Source of the DNA: Aristolochia californica
Lineage: Eukaryota; Streptophyta; Magnoliopsida; Piperales; Aristolochiaceae
NCBI GenBank assembly: GCA_029961685.1
Contig: JARWKL010000015.1
Coordinates: forward strand, 13,824,801-13,888,800
Direction: 5' to 3'
Length of the DNA stretch: 64,000 nucleotides
Shown here: one piece after another, positions 1 to 13,950 of the stretch
How positions within the stretch are numbered: position 1 is the stretch's first letter
Layout of the letters: each line of letters begins with the position of its first letter
The notes under the pieces: model-generated
The model's input: the letters and a program-made list of their open reading frames with translations, nothing else
The model's database searches: none
What the model was told of the DNA's origin: nothing
Program-made: the position numbers and the translations under genes

Positions 1-404
1 TTTAAAACATATTAGGATCAATGAGAAATCTCTTTGTTATAATATTACAAGATATAAGGGGGTTGTACTATTGGAATTTACCAAACATGGATAACAAAAC
101 GTTGGTGTTCATTTTTATTACGTGAAAAAAATTTCTTCTCTCACTTTTATTATAGTTTTCAATTTTTTTCAAACAATAACTCTAATATTTTCATTTCCTA
201 GTGATCCATTTGCCTTATCTTTTTGTTTACAAGAAAAAAGGAAGAGTGAAGGCTCAAGTTTAGATTTGAAAAAAAATGGAACTTCCAAAATGGAAATGCA
301 CAAATGATGAAATAGATAATTCATAAAAGTATCTATGATTTTTAGGGATTTTAAACTCCATTAGTTTTTTATATATTAGGTTTTGCAATCATCAGAAAAT
401 GAGA

Positions 405-424
405 GGGGGGGGGGGGGGGGGGGG
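405..424 (+). repeat. Poly(G) tract, 20 G
   Basis: A pure G run on the plus strand at the G-rich position of the satellite unit, preceded by ATCAGAAAATGAGA. It is followed by AT and a second short G run. Confidence 0.95.
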
Positions 425-1499
425 ATGGGGGATTTTAAACTAAGTGTTTAGGAATGCACAAATGCAGAGAGAAATAATTGTAAAAATTTTGTGTGATTTT
501 TAGGAATTGTAAACTCTTGTAGTTTTTTATGTATTAGGATTCTCAATCCTCGGAAAAGAGGGGGTGAGGAATTTTTAACTGAAAATTGACTCCCAAACCG
601 TAAGTCATTTCTTACAAAAATTATAGCCATTATGCATCTTTAATCGACCAAAACCTTTACGATGATCTATGATTGTTATGCTAGTTTTTGTAAATGGGCA
701 AAAAGTTGGTTGTCTGGCACTGGTAAATATCCCACCGCACGTTAACTTGAGAATTTAATTTTTTCTACTCCTTGAAATTTTTGGATCATTAGGTCATTTT
801 CATCTTCAACACGTTTCAGGCAAGCATATCCATATTTAAAACATGTCAGGATCAATTAGAAATCTCTTTCATTTAAAATTCCATGCTATTAGGGGGTTGT
901 ACTAGTGGAATTTACCAAACATGGATAACAAAACTTTGGTGTTCATTTTTAGTGCGTGAAAATTTTTTCTTCTCTTACTTTTATTATAGTTTTCAATTTT
1001 TTGCAAACAATAACTATAAAATTTTCATTTCGTAGTGATCTATTTGCTTTATCTTTTTGTTTACGAGAAAAAAGGAAGAGTGAAGGCTCAAGTTTGGATT
1101 TGAAAAAAATTGAACATCCAAAATGGAAATGCACAAATGAAGAGAGAGATAATTCATAAAAGTATATATGATTTTTAGATATTGTAAACTCCATTAGTTT
1201 TTTATATATTAGGTTTTCCAATCATCGGAAAAGAGGGGGTAACGGATTTTGAACTGAATGTTGACTCCCAAACCATATGTCATTTCTAACAAAAATTATA
1301 GCCGTTACGTATCATTAACCGATCAAAACCTTTACTATGATCAATGAATGTTAGGTATTTTTTTTGTAAATGGGCAAAAAGTGGGTGGTTTGGCTCGAGC
1401 AAATATCCCACCGCACGTTAACTTGAGATTTTTCGTTTTTTCTACTCGAAATTTTTGGATCATTAGGTCATTTGCATGTTCAACATGTTTTTGGCATGC

Positions 1500-1545
1500 A
1501 TATCCATATTTAAAACATGTTAGGATTTTTAACTGAGTGTTGACT
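1500..1545. repeat. Deletion junction in a satellite unit
   Basis: AACATGTTAGG, which normally leads into ATCAATTAGAAATC, is joined directly to ATTTTTAACTGAGTG, removing roughly 400 bp including the G tract. This explains the 280-bp anchor spacing between 1260 and 1540. Comparable truncations occur near 14,410 (TTTCGTTG joined to TTGAATCCC), 34,815, 36,430, 43,795, 45,830 and 48,515. Confidence 0.85.
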
Positions 1546-2195
1546 CCGAAACAATAAGTTATTTCTAACATAACTTATAGCGATTACACATTATTAATCG
1601 ATCATAACCTTTACAATGATCAATGATAGTTAGGTCTGCTCTTTGTAAATAAACAAAAAGGGGGTTGTTTGGGTCGGGTGAATATCCCACCGCACGTTAA
1701 CTTGAGATTTTAATTTTTTCAACTCTTTAAAATTTTTGGATCATTAGGTCATTTGCATCTTCAACATGTTTCGGGCATGCATATCCATATTGATCACATA
1801 TTAGGATCAATTAGAAATCTCTTTCTTGTAAAATTCCAAGCTATTAGTGAGTTGTACTAGTGGAATTTCCCAAACGTGGATCACAAAAGTTTGGTGTTCA
1901 TTTTTAGTGCATGAAAAGTTTTCTTCACTTTTATTTATTATAGTTTTTAATTTTTGGCATATATAAACTCTAAAATTTTCATTTCATTGTGATCTATTTG
2001 CCTTATCTTTTTTATTATGAGAAAAAAGCGAAAGTGAAAACTCAAGTTTGGATTTGAAAAAATATTTAACATCCGAAAAGGAAATGTACAAATGCAGAGA
2101 GAGATAATTCCAAAAGAGAGTCTGATTTTTAGGGATTGAAAACTCTTTTTTTATTTTTTTATATATTAGGTTTTGCAATCATCGTAAAAGAAGAG

Positions 2196-2198
<3 letters not shown>

Positions 2199-2231
<33 letters not shown>
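2199..2231 (+). repeat. Poly(G) tract, 33 G
   Basis: A pure G run following CGTAAAAGAAGAGGGA, at the same unit position as the other tracts and just before ATATTTAACTGAGTGTTGAC. Confidence 0.95.
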
Positions 2232-2232
<1 letters not shown>

Positions 2233-3284
2233 TATTTAACTGAGTGTTGACTCCCAAACCATAAGTCATTTCTTACAAAAATTATAGCTTACACATCATT
2301 AATCGATCAAAACCTTTATGATGATCTATGATTGTTAGGCCAGTTTTTGTAAATGGGCAAAAAGTTGGTTATTTGGCTCGGGTAAATATCCCACCACATG
2401 TTAACTAGAGATTTTATTTTTTTCTATTTCTTGAAATTTTTGGATCATTAGGTCATTTTCATCTTCAACATGTTTCAGGAAAGCATATCCATATTTAAAA
2501 CATGTTAGGATCAATTAGAAATATCTTTCTTATAAAATTCCAAGATATTAGGGGGTTGTACTAGTGGAATTTACCAATCATGGATAACCAAACTTTGGTG
2601 TTCATTTTTAGTAGGCGAAAAGTTTTTATTCTCTTACTTTTATTATAGTTTTCAATTTTTTGCAAACAATAACTCTAAAATTTTCATTTCCTAGTGATCC
2701 ATTTGCCTTATCTTTTTGTTGACAAGAAAAAAGGGAGAATGAAGGCTCAAGTTTGGATTTGAAAAAAATTGAACATCCAAAATGTAAATGCACAAATGAT
2801 GAGAGAGATAATTCATAAAAGTATCTATGATTTTTAGGGATTTTAAACTCCGTTAGTTTTTTATATATTAGATTTTGCAATCATCAAAAAAGGGGGGAGG
2901 GGGGCTAGGGATTTTTATCTGAGTGTTGACTCCCAAACTATATGTCATTTCTAAATAACATTATAGCCGTTACGCATCATTAACTGATCAAAACCTTTAC
3001 TATGATCAATGAATGTTTTTTGAGCTTTTTGTCAATGGGCAAAAAGTGGGTTGTATGGCTCGGGTAAATATCCCACCGCACGTTAACTTGAGATTTTAAT
3101 TTTTTCTATTCCTTAAAAATTTTTGGATCATTAGGTCATTTGTATCTTCAACATATTTTAGGCATGCATATCCATATTTAAAACATGTTAAGATCAATTA
3201 GAAATCTCTTTCTTAAAAAATTCCACCAAGCTTACTAGTGGAATTTCCCAAATGTGGATAACAAAACTTTGGAGTTCATGTTTA

Positions 3285-3510
3285 GTTCGTGAAATAATTT
3301 TCTTCACTTACATTTATTACAGTTTTCATTTTTTGCATACATAAACTCTAAAAATTTTCATTTCATTGTGATCTATTTGCCTTATTCTTTTTTAGTGCGT
3401 TAAATATTTTTCTTCACTTTCATTTATTACAGTTTTTAATTTTTTGCATACATAAACTCTAAAATTTTCATTTCGTTGTGATCTATTTGCTTTATCTTTT
3501 TTATTACGAG
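3285..3510. repeat. Partial internal duplication inside one satellite unit
   Basis: The stretch from the GTGAAATAATTTTC region to CTATTTGCCTTAT is followed by a second version of the same about 120 bp, beginning TTTTTAGTGCGTTAAATA. As a result CATAAACTCTAAAA and GTGATCTATTTGC each occur twice within 130 bp. This accounts for the long spacing (about 800 bp) between the anchors at 2926 and 3732. Confidence 0.85.
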
Positions 3511-5047
3511 AAAAAAGGGAAAGTTAAAAATCAAGTTTGGATTTGAAAAAACATTTAACATCCAAAATGTAAATGCACAAATTCAGAGAGAGATAATTCC
3601 AAAAGTATGTCTGATTTTTCGGGATTGAAAACTCTTTTATTTTTTTATATATTAGGTTTCACAATCATCGTAAAAGAGGACAGGAAGGGGAAGGGGAGGG
3701 GGGTGGTGCGGCAGGGTTTTGTTATCGAGTGTTGACTCCCAAACCATTAGTTATTTCATACAAAAATTATTATGCATTATTAATCGATCAAAACCTTGAC
3801 GATGATCTATGATTGTGATGTCAGATTTTTCTAAATGGGCAAAAAGTGAGTTGTTTGGCTTTTCTAAATACCCCATTGCACGTTAACTTGAGAATTTAAT
3901 ATTTTAAACTCCTTGAAAATTTTGGATTATTAGGTCATTTGCATCTTCAACATGTTTCCGGCATGCATATCCTTATTTAAAACATGTTTAGATCAGTTAG
4001 AAATCTCTTTCTAGTAAAATTCCAAGCTATTAGGGGGTTGTACTAGTAGAATTTCCCAAACATGGATCACAAAACTTTGGTGTTCATTTATAGTGCGTGC
4101 AAATTTTTTCTTCACTTACTTTTACTATATTTTTCAATTTTATGCTTAAATAAACTCTAAAATTTTGATTTCGTTGTGATCTATTTGCCTTATCTTTTAG
4201 TTTAAGAGAACCAATGGTGAGGGAAAACTCAAGTTTCAATTTGACTAAAAATTGAAAATTGAAAATGGACATGCACAATTTCAAAGAGAGATAATTCCAA
4301 AAGTATTTGTTATTTATAGAGATTGTAAACTCTTTTAGTTTTTAATATATTAGGTTTTACAATCATTGGAAAAGGGGGGCGAGGGATTTTTAACTGAGTG
4401 TAGACTCCCAAACCATAAGTCATTTCTAACAAAAATTATAGCCGTTATGCGTCATTAATTGATCAAAACCTTTACGATGATCTATGATAGTTAGGCCAAT
4501 TTTTGTAAATGGGCAAAAAGTTGGTTGTTTAGCTTGAGTAAATATCCCACCGCACATTAACTTGAGGATTTAATATTTTCTACTCCTTGGAAGTTTTGGA
4601 TCTTTAGGTCATTTGCATCTGCAACATGTTTCAGGCGTGCATATCCATATTTAAAACATGTTAGGATCAATAAGAAATTTCTTGGTAATAAAATTTCAAG
4701 CTATTAGGGTGTTGGACTAGTGGAATTTCCTAAACATGGACATCTAAACTTTGGTGTTCATTTTTAGTGCGTGAAAAGTTTTTATTCTCTTACATTTATT
4801 ATCGTTTTCAATTTTTGCAAAAAAAAACTCTAAAAGTTTCTTTTCCTAATGATTTATTTGACTTTTCTTTTTGTTTAAGAGAAAAAATGGTGAGTGAAAA
4901 CTCAAGTTTCGATTTGAAAAAAAATTGAACATCCAAAATGGATGTGCACAAATGTAGAGAGAGATAATTCCAAAATGTATCAGTTATTTTTAGGGATTGT
5001 AAACTCTTTTAGTTTTTAATATATTAGGTTTTGCAATCATAGAAAAA

Positions 5048-5077
<30 letters not shown>
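5048..5077 (+). repeat. Poly(G) tract, 30 G
   Basis: A pure G run following ATAGAAAAA and ending AGGGCTTTTTAACTGAG, at the conserved G-rich position of the unit. Confidence 0.95.
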
Positions 5078-5078
<1 letters not shown>

Positions 5079-7706
5079 GGGCTTTTTAACTGAGTGTAGA
5101 CTCCCAAACCATAAGTCATTTCTAACAAAAATTATAGCCATTACGCATCATTAATCGATCAAAACCTTTATGATGATCTGTGATTGTTAGGTCTGCTTTT
5201 TGTAAATGGGCAAAAAGTGGGTTGTTTAGCTCGGGTAAATATCCCACCGCACGTAAACTTGAGATTTTAATTTTTCTAGTCCTTCAAATTTTTGGCATGC
5301 ATATCGTTATTGGCATCGTCAACTTGTTTTAGGCATGCATATCCATATTTAAAACATGTTAGGATCAATTAGAAATCTCTTTCTGATAAAATGCCAACCG
5401 ATTAGGGGGTTGTACTAGTGGAATTTCCCAAACATGGATCACAAAACTTTAGTGTTCATTTTCAGTACGTGAAAATTTTTTCTTCACTTACATTTATTAT
5501 TGTTTTCAATTTTTAGCATACATAAACTCTAAAATTTTCATTTCGATGTGATCTATTTGCCTTATCTTTTTTATTACAAGAAAAAAAGAAGTGAAAACTC
5601 AAATTTGGTTTAAAAATCAAATTGAACATCCAAAATGGAAATGCACAAATGCAGAGAGAGATAATTCCAAATAATATATGTGATTTTTAGGGATTGTAAA
5701 CTCTTTTAGTTTTTATTATATTGGGTTTTGCAATCATCGGAAAAGGGGTGGCAAGGGATTTTTAACTGAGTGTTGACTCTTAAACCATAAGTTATTTCTA
5801 ACAAAAATTATAGCCATTACGCATCATTAATCGATCATAACCTTTACAATGATCTATGATAGTTAGGTCTGCTTTTTGTAAATGGCCAAAAAGTGGGTTG
5901 TTTGGCTTGGATGAATATCCCACCGCACGCTAACTTAAGATTTTAATTTTTTCAACTCCTTGAAATTTTTGGATCATTAGGTTATTTGCATCTTCAACAT
6001 GTTTCAGGAATGCATATCCATATTGATCGCATGTTAGGATCAATTAGAAATCTCTTTCTTATAAAATTCTAAGCTGTTAGTGGGCTGTACTAGTGGAATT
6101 TCCCAAACATGGATCACAAAACTTTGGTGTTCATTTTTAGGGAGTGAAATTTTTTTCTTTAGTTTCATTTATTATAGTTTTTATTTTTTGCATACATAAA
6201 CTCTAAAATTTTCATTTCATTGTGATCTATTTGCCTTATCTTTTTTATTACGAGAAAAAAGAGAATGTGAAAACTCAAGTTTGAATTTGAAAAAACATTT
6301 AACTTCCAAAATGGAAATGCACAAATGCAGAGAGAGATAATTCCAAAACTATGTCTGAGTTTTAGGGATTGAAAACTCTTTTATTTTTTTATATATTAGG
6401 TTTTGCAATTATCGTAAAAGAGGAGGGGGGCAGGGATTTTTAATTGAGTTTTGACTCCCATTCCATAAGTCATTTATTACAAAAATTATAGCCGTTATAC
6501 ATCATTAATCGATCAAAACCTTTACGATGATATATGATTGTTATGTCAACTTTTTTTAAATGGGCAAAAAGTGATTTGTTTGGCTCGGGTAAATTTCCCA
6601 CCGCACGTTAACTTAAGAATTTTAAATTTTATAGTCCATGAAATTTTTGGATCATTAGGTCATTTGCATCTTCAACATGTTTCAGGCATTCATATCCATA
6701 TTTAAAAAATGTTAGGATCAATTAGAAATCTCTTTCTTACAAAATTCCACCAAGCTATTAAGGGTTGTACTAGTGGAACTTCAAAAAATGTGGATAACAA
6801 AACTTTGGAGTTCATGTTTAGTGCGCGAAATAATTTTCTTCACAAACATTTGTTGTAGTTTTTTATTTTTTGTGTACATAAACTCTAAATTTTTTATTTC
6901 GTTGTGATCTATTCGCCTTATATTTTTGTTTACGAGAAAATAGTGAGAGTGAAAACTCAAGTTTAGATTTGAAAATAAACTGACCATCCAAAATGGAAAT
7001 GCAAAAATGCAGAGAGATAATTCCAAAAAGTATTGATTTTAAGGGATTGTCAACTCTTTTAGTTTTTAATATATTAGGTTTTAAAATCATCGAAAAAGGG
7101 TGGTGAGGGATTTTTAACTGAGTGTTGACTCCTAAACCATAAGTCATTTCTAAAGAAAATTATAGCCTTTACGCATGATCATAACCTTTACAATGATCTT
7201 TGATGGTTAGGTTTGCTTTTTGTAAATGGGCAAAAAGTGGATTGTTTGGCTCGGGTAAATTTTCCACACATGTTAACTTGAGATTTTAATTTTATCAACT
7301 TCTTGAAATTTTTGGATCATTACGTCATTGGCATCGTCAACATGTTTCAGGCATGCATATCCATATTTATCACATGTTAGGATCAATTAGAAATCACTTT
7401 CTTATAAAATTCCAAGCTATTAGTGGGTTGTACAAGTGGAATTTCCCAAACAAGGATCACAAAACTTTTGTGTTCATTTTTAGTGCGTGAAATTTTTTTC
7501 TTCACTTTCATTTATTATAGTTTTTAATTTTTTTATATACATAAACTATAAAATTTACATTTCGTTGTGATATATTTGCCTTATCTTTTATATTAAAAGA
7601 AAAAATGGAAAGCGAAAACACAAGTTTGGATTTGAAAAAACATTTAACATCCAAAATGGAAATGCACAAATGCAGAGAACTCTTTCAATCATTGGTAAAG
7701 AGGGTG

Positions 7707-7707
<1 letters not shown>

Positions 7708-7742
<35 letters not shown>
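7708..7742 (+). repeat. Poly(G) tract, 35 G
   Basis: A pure G run after AAAGAGGGTGC in a unit that has also lost about 70 bp upstream of the tract (AATGCAGAGAACTCTTTC junction). Confidence 0.95.
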
Positions 7743-7743
<1 letters not shown>

Positions 7744-10442
7744 GAGGGATTTTTAAGTGACTATTGACTCCCAAACCATAAGTCATTTCTTAAAAAAATT
7801 ATAGCCGTTACACATCATTAATCGATCATAACCTTTATGATGATCTATGATTGTTATGTCTGCTTTTTAGAAATGGGCAAAAAGTGAGTTGTTTGGCTCG
7901 GGTAAATATCCCACCACACAACACTTGAGAATTTACTATTTTATACTCCTTGAAATTTTCTGATCATTAGGTCATTTGCATCTTCAACATGTTTCCGGCA
8001 TGCATATCCATATTTAAAACTAGTTTGGATCAGTTAGAAATCTATTTCTTATAAAATTCCAAGCTATTAGGGGGTTGTACTAGTAGAATTTCCCAAACAT
8101 GGATCACAAAACTTTGGTGCTTATTTATAGTGCGTGAAATTTTTTTCATCACTTACTGTTATTATAGCTTTCAATATTATGCATAAAAAAACTTTATAAT
8201 TTTGATTTCGTTGTGATCTATTTGCCTTATCTTCTAGTTTAAGAGAAAAAATGGTGAGGGAAAACTCAAGTTTGGATTTGAAAAAAAATTGAACATCCAA
8301 AATGGACACGCACAAATGCAGAGTGGGATAATTCCAAAAAGTATATGTTATTTTTTAGATTGTAAACTCTTATAGTTTTATATATATTAGGTTTTTCAAT
8401 CATCGAAAAAGGGGGGGGGGGGGAGGGATTTTTAGCTGAGTGTAGAGTCCCAAACCATAAGTCATTTCTAAAAACTATGATAGCCGTTACGCATTTTTAA
8501 TCGATCAAAACATTTTTGATGATCTGTGATTGTTAGGTCTGCTTTTTGTAATTGCGCAAAAAGCGAGTTGTTTAGCTCGGGTAAATATCTCACCGCACGT
8601 TAACTTGAGATTTTAATTTTTCTACTCCATGAAATTTTTAAATTATTAGGTCATTTGCATCTTCAACATGTTTCAGGAATGCTCATCCATATTGAAAACA
8701 TGTTAGGATCAATTAGAAATCTTGTTCTTATAAAATTCCTAGCTATTAAGGGGTTGTACTAGTGGAATTTCCCAAACATGGATAACAAAAATTTGGTGTT
8801 CAATTTTAGTGCGTGAAAATTTTTTCTTCACTTACATTTACTACAGTTTTAAATTTTTGGCAAACATAAATTCTAAATTTTTCATTTTTTTGTGATTTTT
8901 TTGCATTATCCTTTTTTTTTACGAGAAAAAAGGGAGACAGAAAACTCAAGTTTGAATTTGAAAAAAAAATGAACATCCAAAATAGAAATGTACAAATGCA
9001 AAGAGAGATAATTCCAAAAAGTATGTGTGATTTTTAGGGATTGAAACTCTTTTACTTTTTTATATATTAGGTTTTGCAATCATCAAAAGAGAGGGAGCGA
9101 GGGATTTTGAACTGAGAGTTGACTCCCAAATCGTAAGTAATTTCTTAAAAAAATTATAGCCGTTACGCATCATTAATCGATCAAAACCTTTACAATGATC
9201 TATGATTGTTAGGCCAATTTTTGTAAATGGTCAAAAAGTTTGTTGTTTGGCTCAAGTAAATATCCCACAGCACATTAACTTGTGGATTTAATTTTTTCTC
9301 CTCAAAATTTTTGGATCATTAGGTAATTTGCATCTTCAACATGTTTCAAGCAAGCATATCCATATTTAAAACCAGTTAGGATCAATAAGAAATCTCTTTG
9401 TTATAAAATTCCAAGCTATTAGGGTGTTGGACTAGTTGAATTTCCCAAACAGGGATAACCAAACTTTGGTGTTCATTTTTAGTGCGTGAAAAGTTTTTCT
9501 TATCTTACATTTATTATAGTTTTCAATTTTTTGCAAACAAAAACTCTAAAATTTTCATTTCGTAGTGATTTATTTTGCCATATCATTTTATTTAAGAGAA
9601 AAACTGGAGAGTGAAAACTCAAGTTTGGATTTGAAAAAAATTGAACATCCAAAATGGATGTGCAAAAATGCAGAGAGAGATAATTCCAAAAAGTATCTGT
9701 TATTTTTAGGGATTGTAAACTCTTTTAGTTTTTTATATATTAGGTTTTGCAATCATCATAAAAGGGGGGTCTAGGGATTTTTAACTGAGTGTAGACTCCC
9801 AAACCTTAAGTCATTTCTACCAAAAATTATAGCCGTTATGCATCATTAATCGATCAAATTTTTTATGATAATCTATGATTGTTAGGTCTGCTTTTTGTAA
9901 ATGGACAAAAAGTGGGTTGTTTAGCTCGAGTGAATAACCCACCGCACGTTAACTTGAGATTTTAACTTTTTCTACTCCTTGAAATTATTGGATCATTAGG
10001 TCATTTGAATCTTCAACATGTTTTAGGAATGCTCATCTATATTTAAAACATATTAGGATTAATTAGAAATCTCGGTCTTATAAAATTCCAAGCTATTTGG
10101 GGGTTGTACTAGTGGAATTTCAAAAACATGGTTAATAAAACTTTAATGTTCATTTTTAGAGAGTCAAAAAATTTTCTTCACTTACATTTGTTATAGTTTT
10201 CAATTTTTTGCACACATAAACTCTAAAATTTTCATTTCGTTGTGATCTATTTGCCTTATCCTTTTGATTTCGAGAAAAAAAAGGGGGAGAGAAAACTAGA
10301 GTTTGGATATTAAAAAAAATTTAACATACAAAATGGAAATGCACAAATGTAGAGAGTGATAATTGCAAAAAGTATCTGTGATTTTTAGGGATTGTAAACA
10401 CTATTAGTTTTTTATATATTAGGTTTTGCAATCATCGGAAAA

Positions 10443-10470
10443 GGGGGGGGGGGGGGGGGGGGGGGGGGGG
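10443..10470 (+). repeat. Poly(G) tract, 28 G
   Basis: A pure G run after CATCGGAAAA and before CGTGGAATTT, at the conserved position of the unit. Confidence 0.95.
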
Positions 10471-10639
10471 CGTGGAATTTTTTCTGGGTGTTGACTCCCA
10501 GACCATAAGTCATTTCTAACCAAAAATATAGCCGTTACCATCATTAATTGATCAAAACTTTTACGATGATCTATGATTGTTATGTTAGCTTTTTGTAAAT
10601 GGGCAAAAAGTGGGTTGTTTTGTTTAGGCGAATCTCCCA

Positions 10640-10965
10640 TAGTAAAATTTTTGGGTCATTAGGTCACTTGCATTTGGAACATGTTTCTGGCATGCATATC
10701 CATATTTAAAACATGTTATTATCAATTAGAGATCCCTTTCTTATAAAATTCCATGCTATTAGGAGGTTATACTATTTAAATTTCCCAAATATGGATAACA
10801 AAACTTTGAAATTTTTGGATTATTAGGTCATTTGCATCTTCAACATGTTTTTGGCATTCATATCCATAACTAAAATCAATAAGAAATCACTTTCTTTAAA
10901 ACTCCCATGCTATTAGGGGGTTGTCTTAGTGAAATTTCCCAAACATGGATAAAAAAACATTGGTG
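10640..10965. repeat. Partial satellite duplication (about 150-bp segment repeated)
   Basis: After AACAAAACTTTG at about 10,800 the sequence jumps back to GAAATTTTTGGATTATTAGG. It then repeats the segment through CATATCCATA, CAATAAGAAATC and GCTATTAGGGGGTTGT, which it had already passed between 10,650 and 10,800. The preceding unit also has a small deletion at CTCCCATAGTAAAATTT. Confidence 0.8.
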
Positions 10966-12629
10966 TTCCTTTTTAGAAAGTGAAATTTTTTTCTTCACTT
11001 ACATTCATTATAGTTTTTAATTTTGTGAGCACAAAAACTCAAAAATTTTCATTTCGTTGTGATCTATTTGTCTTATCTTATCATTTGATGGAAAAAAAGG
11101 GAGTGAAAAATCAAGTTTGGATATTAAAAAAAATTTATCATCCAAAATGGAAATGCTCAAATGCAGAGAGAGATAATTCCAAAAAGTATTTGTGATTTTT
11201 AGGGACTGTAAACACTATTATTTTTATAGATATTAGGTTTTGCATTAATCGGAAAAGGGGGGCGAGGAATTTTTAACTGAGTCATTTCTAACAAAAAAAT
11301 ATAGTCGTTACCATCATTAATTGATCAAAACCTTTATGATGATCTATGATTGTTAGGTCAACTTTTTGTAAATGGGCAAAAAGTGGGATGTTTGGCTCGG
11401 GTGAATAACCTACCGCACGTTCACTTGAGAATTTAAGTTTTTCTACTCGAAAATTTTGGATCATTAGGTCATTTGCATCTTCAACATGTTTCAGGCATGC
11501 ATATCCATATTTAAAATATGTTAGGATCAATTAGAAATCTCTTTCTTATAAAATTCAAGGCTATTAGGGGGTTGTACTAGTTGAATTTCCCAAACATGGA
11601 TAACAAAACTTTGGTTTTCATTTTGAGTATGTGAAATTTTTTCTTTACTTACATTTATTATAGTTTTTAATTTTTTATACATGTAAACTTTAAAATTTTC
11701 ATTTCATTGTGAGCTATTTGCCTTTTTTTTTCGTTGGCGAGAAAAAAGGGAGAGTGAAAACTCATTTTTGGATTAGAAAAAAAATTGACAATGCAAAATG
11801 GAAACGCACAAACGCTGAGAGAGATAATTCCAAAACGTATCTGTGATTTTTGGGGATTTTAAACTCTTTTAGTTTTTTATATATAAGGTTTTGCAATCAT
11901 CAGAAAAGGGGGGCGAGGAATTTTTAACTTAGTGTTGACTCCCAAACCATAAGTCATTTCTAACAAAACATTATAGCCGTTATGCATCATTAACCGATCA
12001 AAACCTTTACGACCATCTTTGATTGTTTTGTTAGCTTTTTGTAAATGGGCAAAAAGTGGGTTTTTTGGCTCTGGTGAATAGCCCACCGCACGTTAACTTG
12101 AGAACTTACTTTTTTGTACTCGAAATTTTTGGATCATTAGGTTATTTGCATCTTCAATAAGTTTTGGGCATATGCATCCATATTTAAAATCAATTAGGAA
12201 TCAGTTTCTTATAAAATTCCAAGCTATTAGGGGGTTGTACTACTGGAATTTCCCAAACATGGATAACAAAACTTTGGTGTTCTTTTTTAGAGTGTGAAAA
12301 TTTTTTCTTCACTTACATTTTTATAGTTTTCAATTTTTTCCACACATAAACTCTAAAATTTTCATTTCGTTGTGATCTATTTGCCTTATCTTTTCTTTTG
12401 CGAGAATAAAGGGAGAGTGAAAATTCAAGTTTGGATTTGAAAAAAACTTGAACATCCAAAATGGAAACGCACAAATGTATAGAGAAATAAGTCCAAAAGG
12501 TATTTGTGATTTTGAGTGATTGTAAACTTTTTTGTTTTTTATATATCAGGTTCTGCAATCATCAAAAAAGGGGGGTGAGGGATTTTTAACTGCGTGGTGG
12601 CTCCCAAGCCATAAGTCATTTCTAACAAA

Positions 12630-12720
12630 AATTATAGCCGTTAAGCATCATTAAACCATAAGTCATTTGTATAAAAACATTATAGCAATTACGCATCATT
12701 AATCGATCAAAAACTTTACA
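12630..12720. repeat. Short tandem duplication inside a satellite unit
   Basis: CATAAGTCATTT through CATCATTAA is repeated once: CATCATTAAACCATAAGTCA marks the seam, and the second version continues normally into ATCGATCAAAAAC. Confidence 0.85.
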
Positions 12721-13924
12721 ATGATCTATCATTGTTTGGACATCTTTTTTTAATGGGCAAAAAGTGGGTTGTTTGGCTCGGGTGAATCTCCCACCGCACG
12801 CTAGCTTGAGAACTTAATTTTTTCTACTCAATATTTTTGGATCATTAGGTCATTTGCATCTTCAAAATGTTTTGGGCATGCATTTCCATATTTAAATCAA
12901 TTAGAAATCACTTTCTTATAAAATTCCAAACTATTAGGGGGTTGTACTAGTGGAATTTCCCAAACAAGAATAAAAAACTGTGGTGTTCATTTTTAGACAG
13001 TGAAATTTTTTTCTTCACATACATTTATTATACTTTTCAATTTTTTGCACACATAAACTTTAAAATTTTCATTTCATTGTGATCTATTTGTCTAATCTTT
13101 TCCTTTGCAAGAAAAAAAGTGAGAGTGAAAACTCAAGTTTGGATTTGAAAAAAAAATTGAACATCCAAAATGGAAATGCACAATGCAGAGAGAGATAATT
13201 CAAAAAATTATCTATGATTTTGAGGGGTTACAAAGTCTTTTAGTTTTTTATATATTAGGTTTTGGAATCATCGAAAAAGGGGGGGCAAGGGATTTTTAAC
13301 TAAGCGTTGACTCCCAAACTTTAAGTCATTTATAACAAAATTTTTAGGCATTACGTATCATTACTCGATTAAAACCTTTGTGATGATCTATGATTGTGAG
13401 GTTAGCTTTTTTTAAATGGGCAAAAAGTAGGTTGTTTGGGTCGGGTGAATATCCCACCGCACCTTCACTTGAGAATTTAATTTTTTCTACTCCTTGCAAT
13501 TTTTGGATCATTAGGTCATTTGCATCTTCAACATGTTTCTGGCATGCATATCCATATTTAAAACATGTTAGGATCAATTAGAAATGCCTTTCTTATGAAA
13601 CTCCATGCTATTAGGTGGTTGTACAAGTTGAATTTCCCAAACATGGACAACAAAACTTTGATGTTCATTTTAAGTGTGTACAAAATGTTTTGCACACATA
13701 AACTCTAAAATTTTCATTTCGTTGTAATCCATTTTCCTTATCTTTTCATTTGCGAGAAAAAAGTGAGAATCAAAATTCAAGCTTGGATTTAAAAAAAAAT
13801 TTTACATCCAAAATGGAATCGCACAAACGCAAAGAGAGAGATAATTTCAAAAAGTATCTATGATTTTTAGGGATTATAAACTCTTTTAGTTTTTTATATA
13901 TAAGGTTTTGCAATCATTGAAAAT

Positions 13925-13950
13925 GGGGGGGGGGGGGGGGGGGGGGGGGG
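13925..13950 (+). repeat. Poly(G) tract, 26 G
   Basis: A pure G run after CATTGAAAAT and directly before ATTTTTAAGTGAGTGTTGAC. Confidence 0.95.

Larger units (their letters stand above)
1..9990. repeat. Satellite array, block 1 (about 676-bp unit, early subfamilies)
   Basis: Head-to-tail copies of one AT-rich unit. I used the conserved TTGACTCCC motif (or its variant TAGACTCCC) as a phase anchor. It falls near 587, 1260, 1540, 2247, 2926, 3732, 4401, 5097, 5773, 6451, 7125, 7764, 8443, 9119 and 9792. Other landmarks in each unit are ATCATTAATCGATCAAAACC, AATGGGCAAAAAGTGGG, ATATCCCACCGCACGTTAAC, GGATCATTAGGTCATTTGC, GGCATGCATATCCATATTT, GTACTAGTGGAATTTCCC, a G-rich tract and ATTTTTAACTGAG. 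This block mixes recognisable variants. Units near 120-400, 955-1225 and 2626-2890 share GAAGGCTCAAG and AATTCATAAAAGTAT. Units near 1990, 3480, 5540 and 6220 share TTTTTTATTACGAG. Units anchored at 4401, 5097, 8443 and 9792 share TGTAGA instead of TGTTGA. No gene is visible in the block. Confidence 0.95.

Noticed and set aside
9565..9774. Plus-strand frame resembling a small membrane protein
   Set aside because: The hydrophobic look comes from T-rich satellite sequence. The same region in other units is interrupted.
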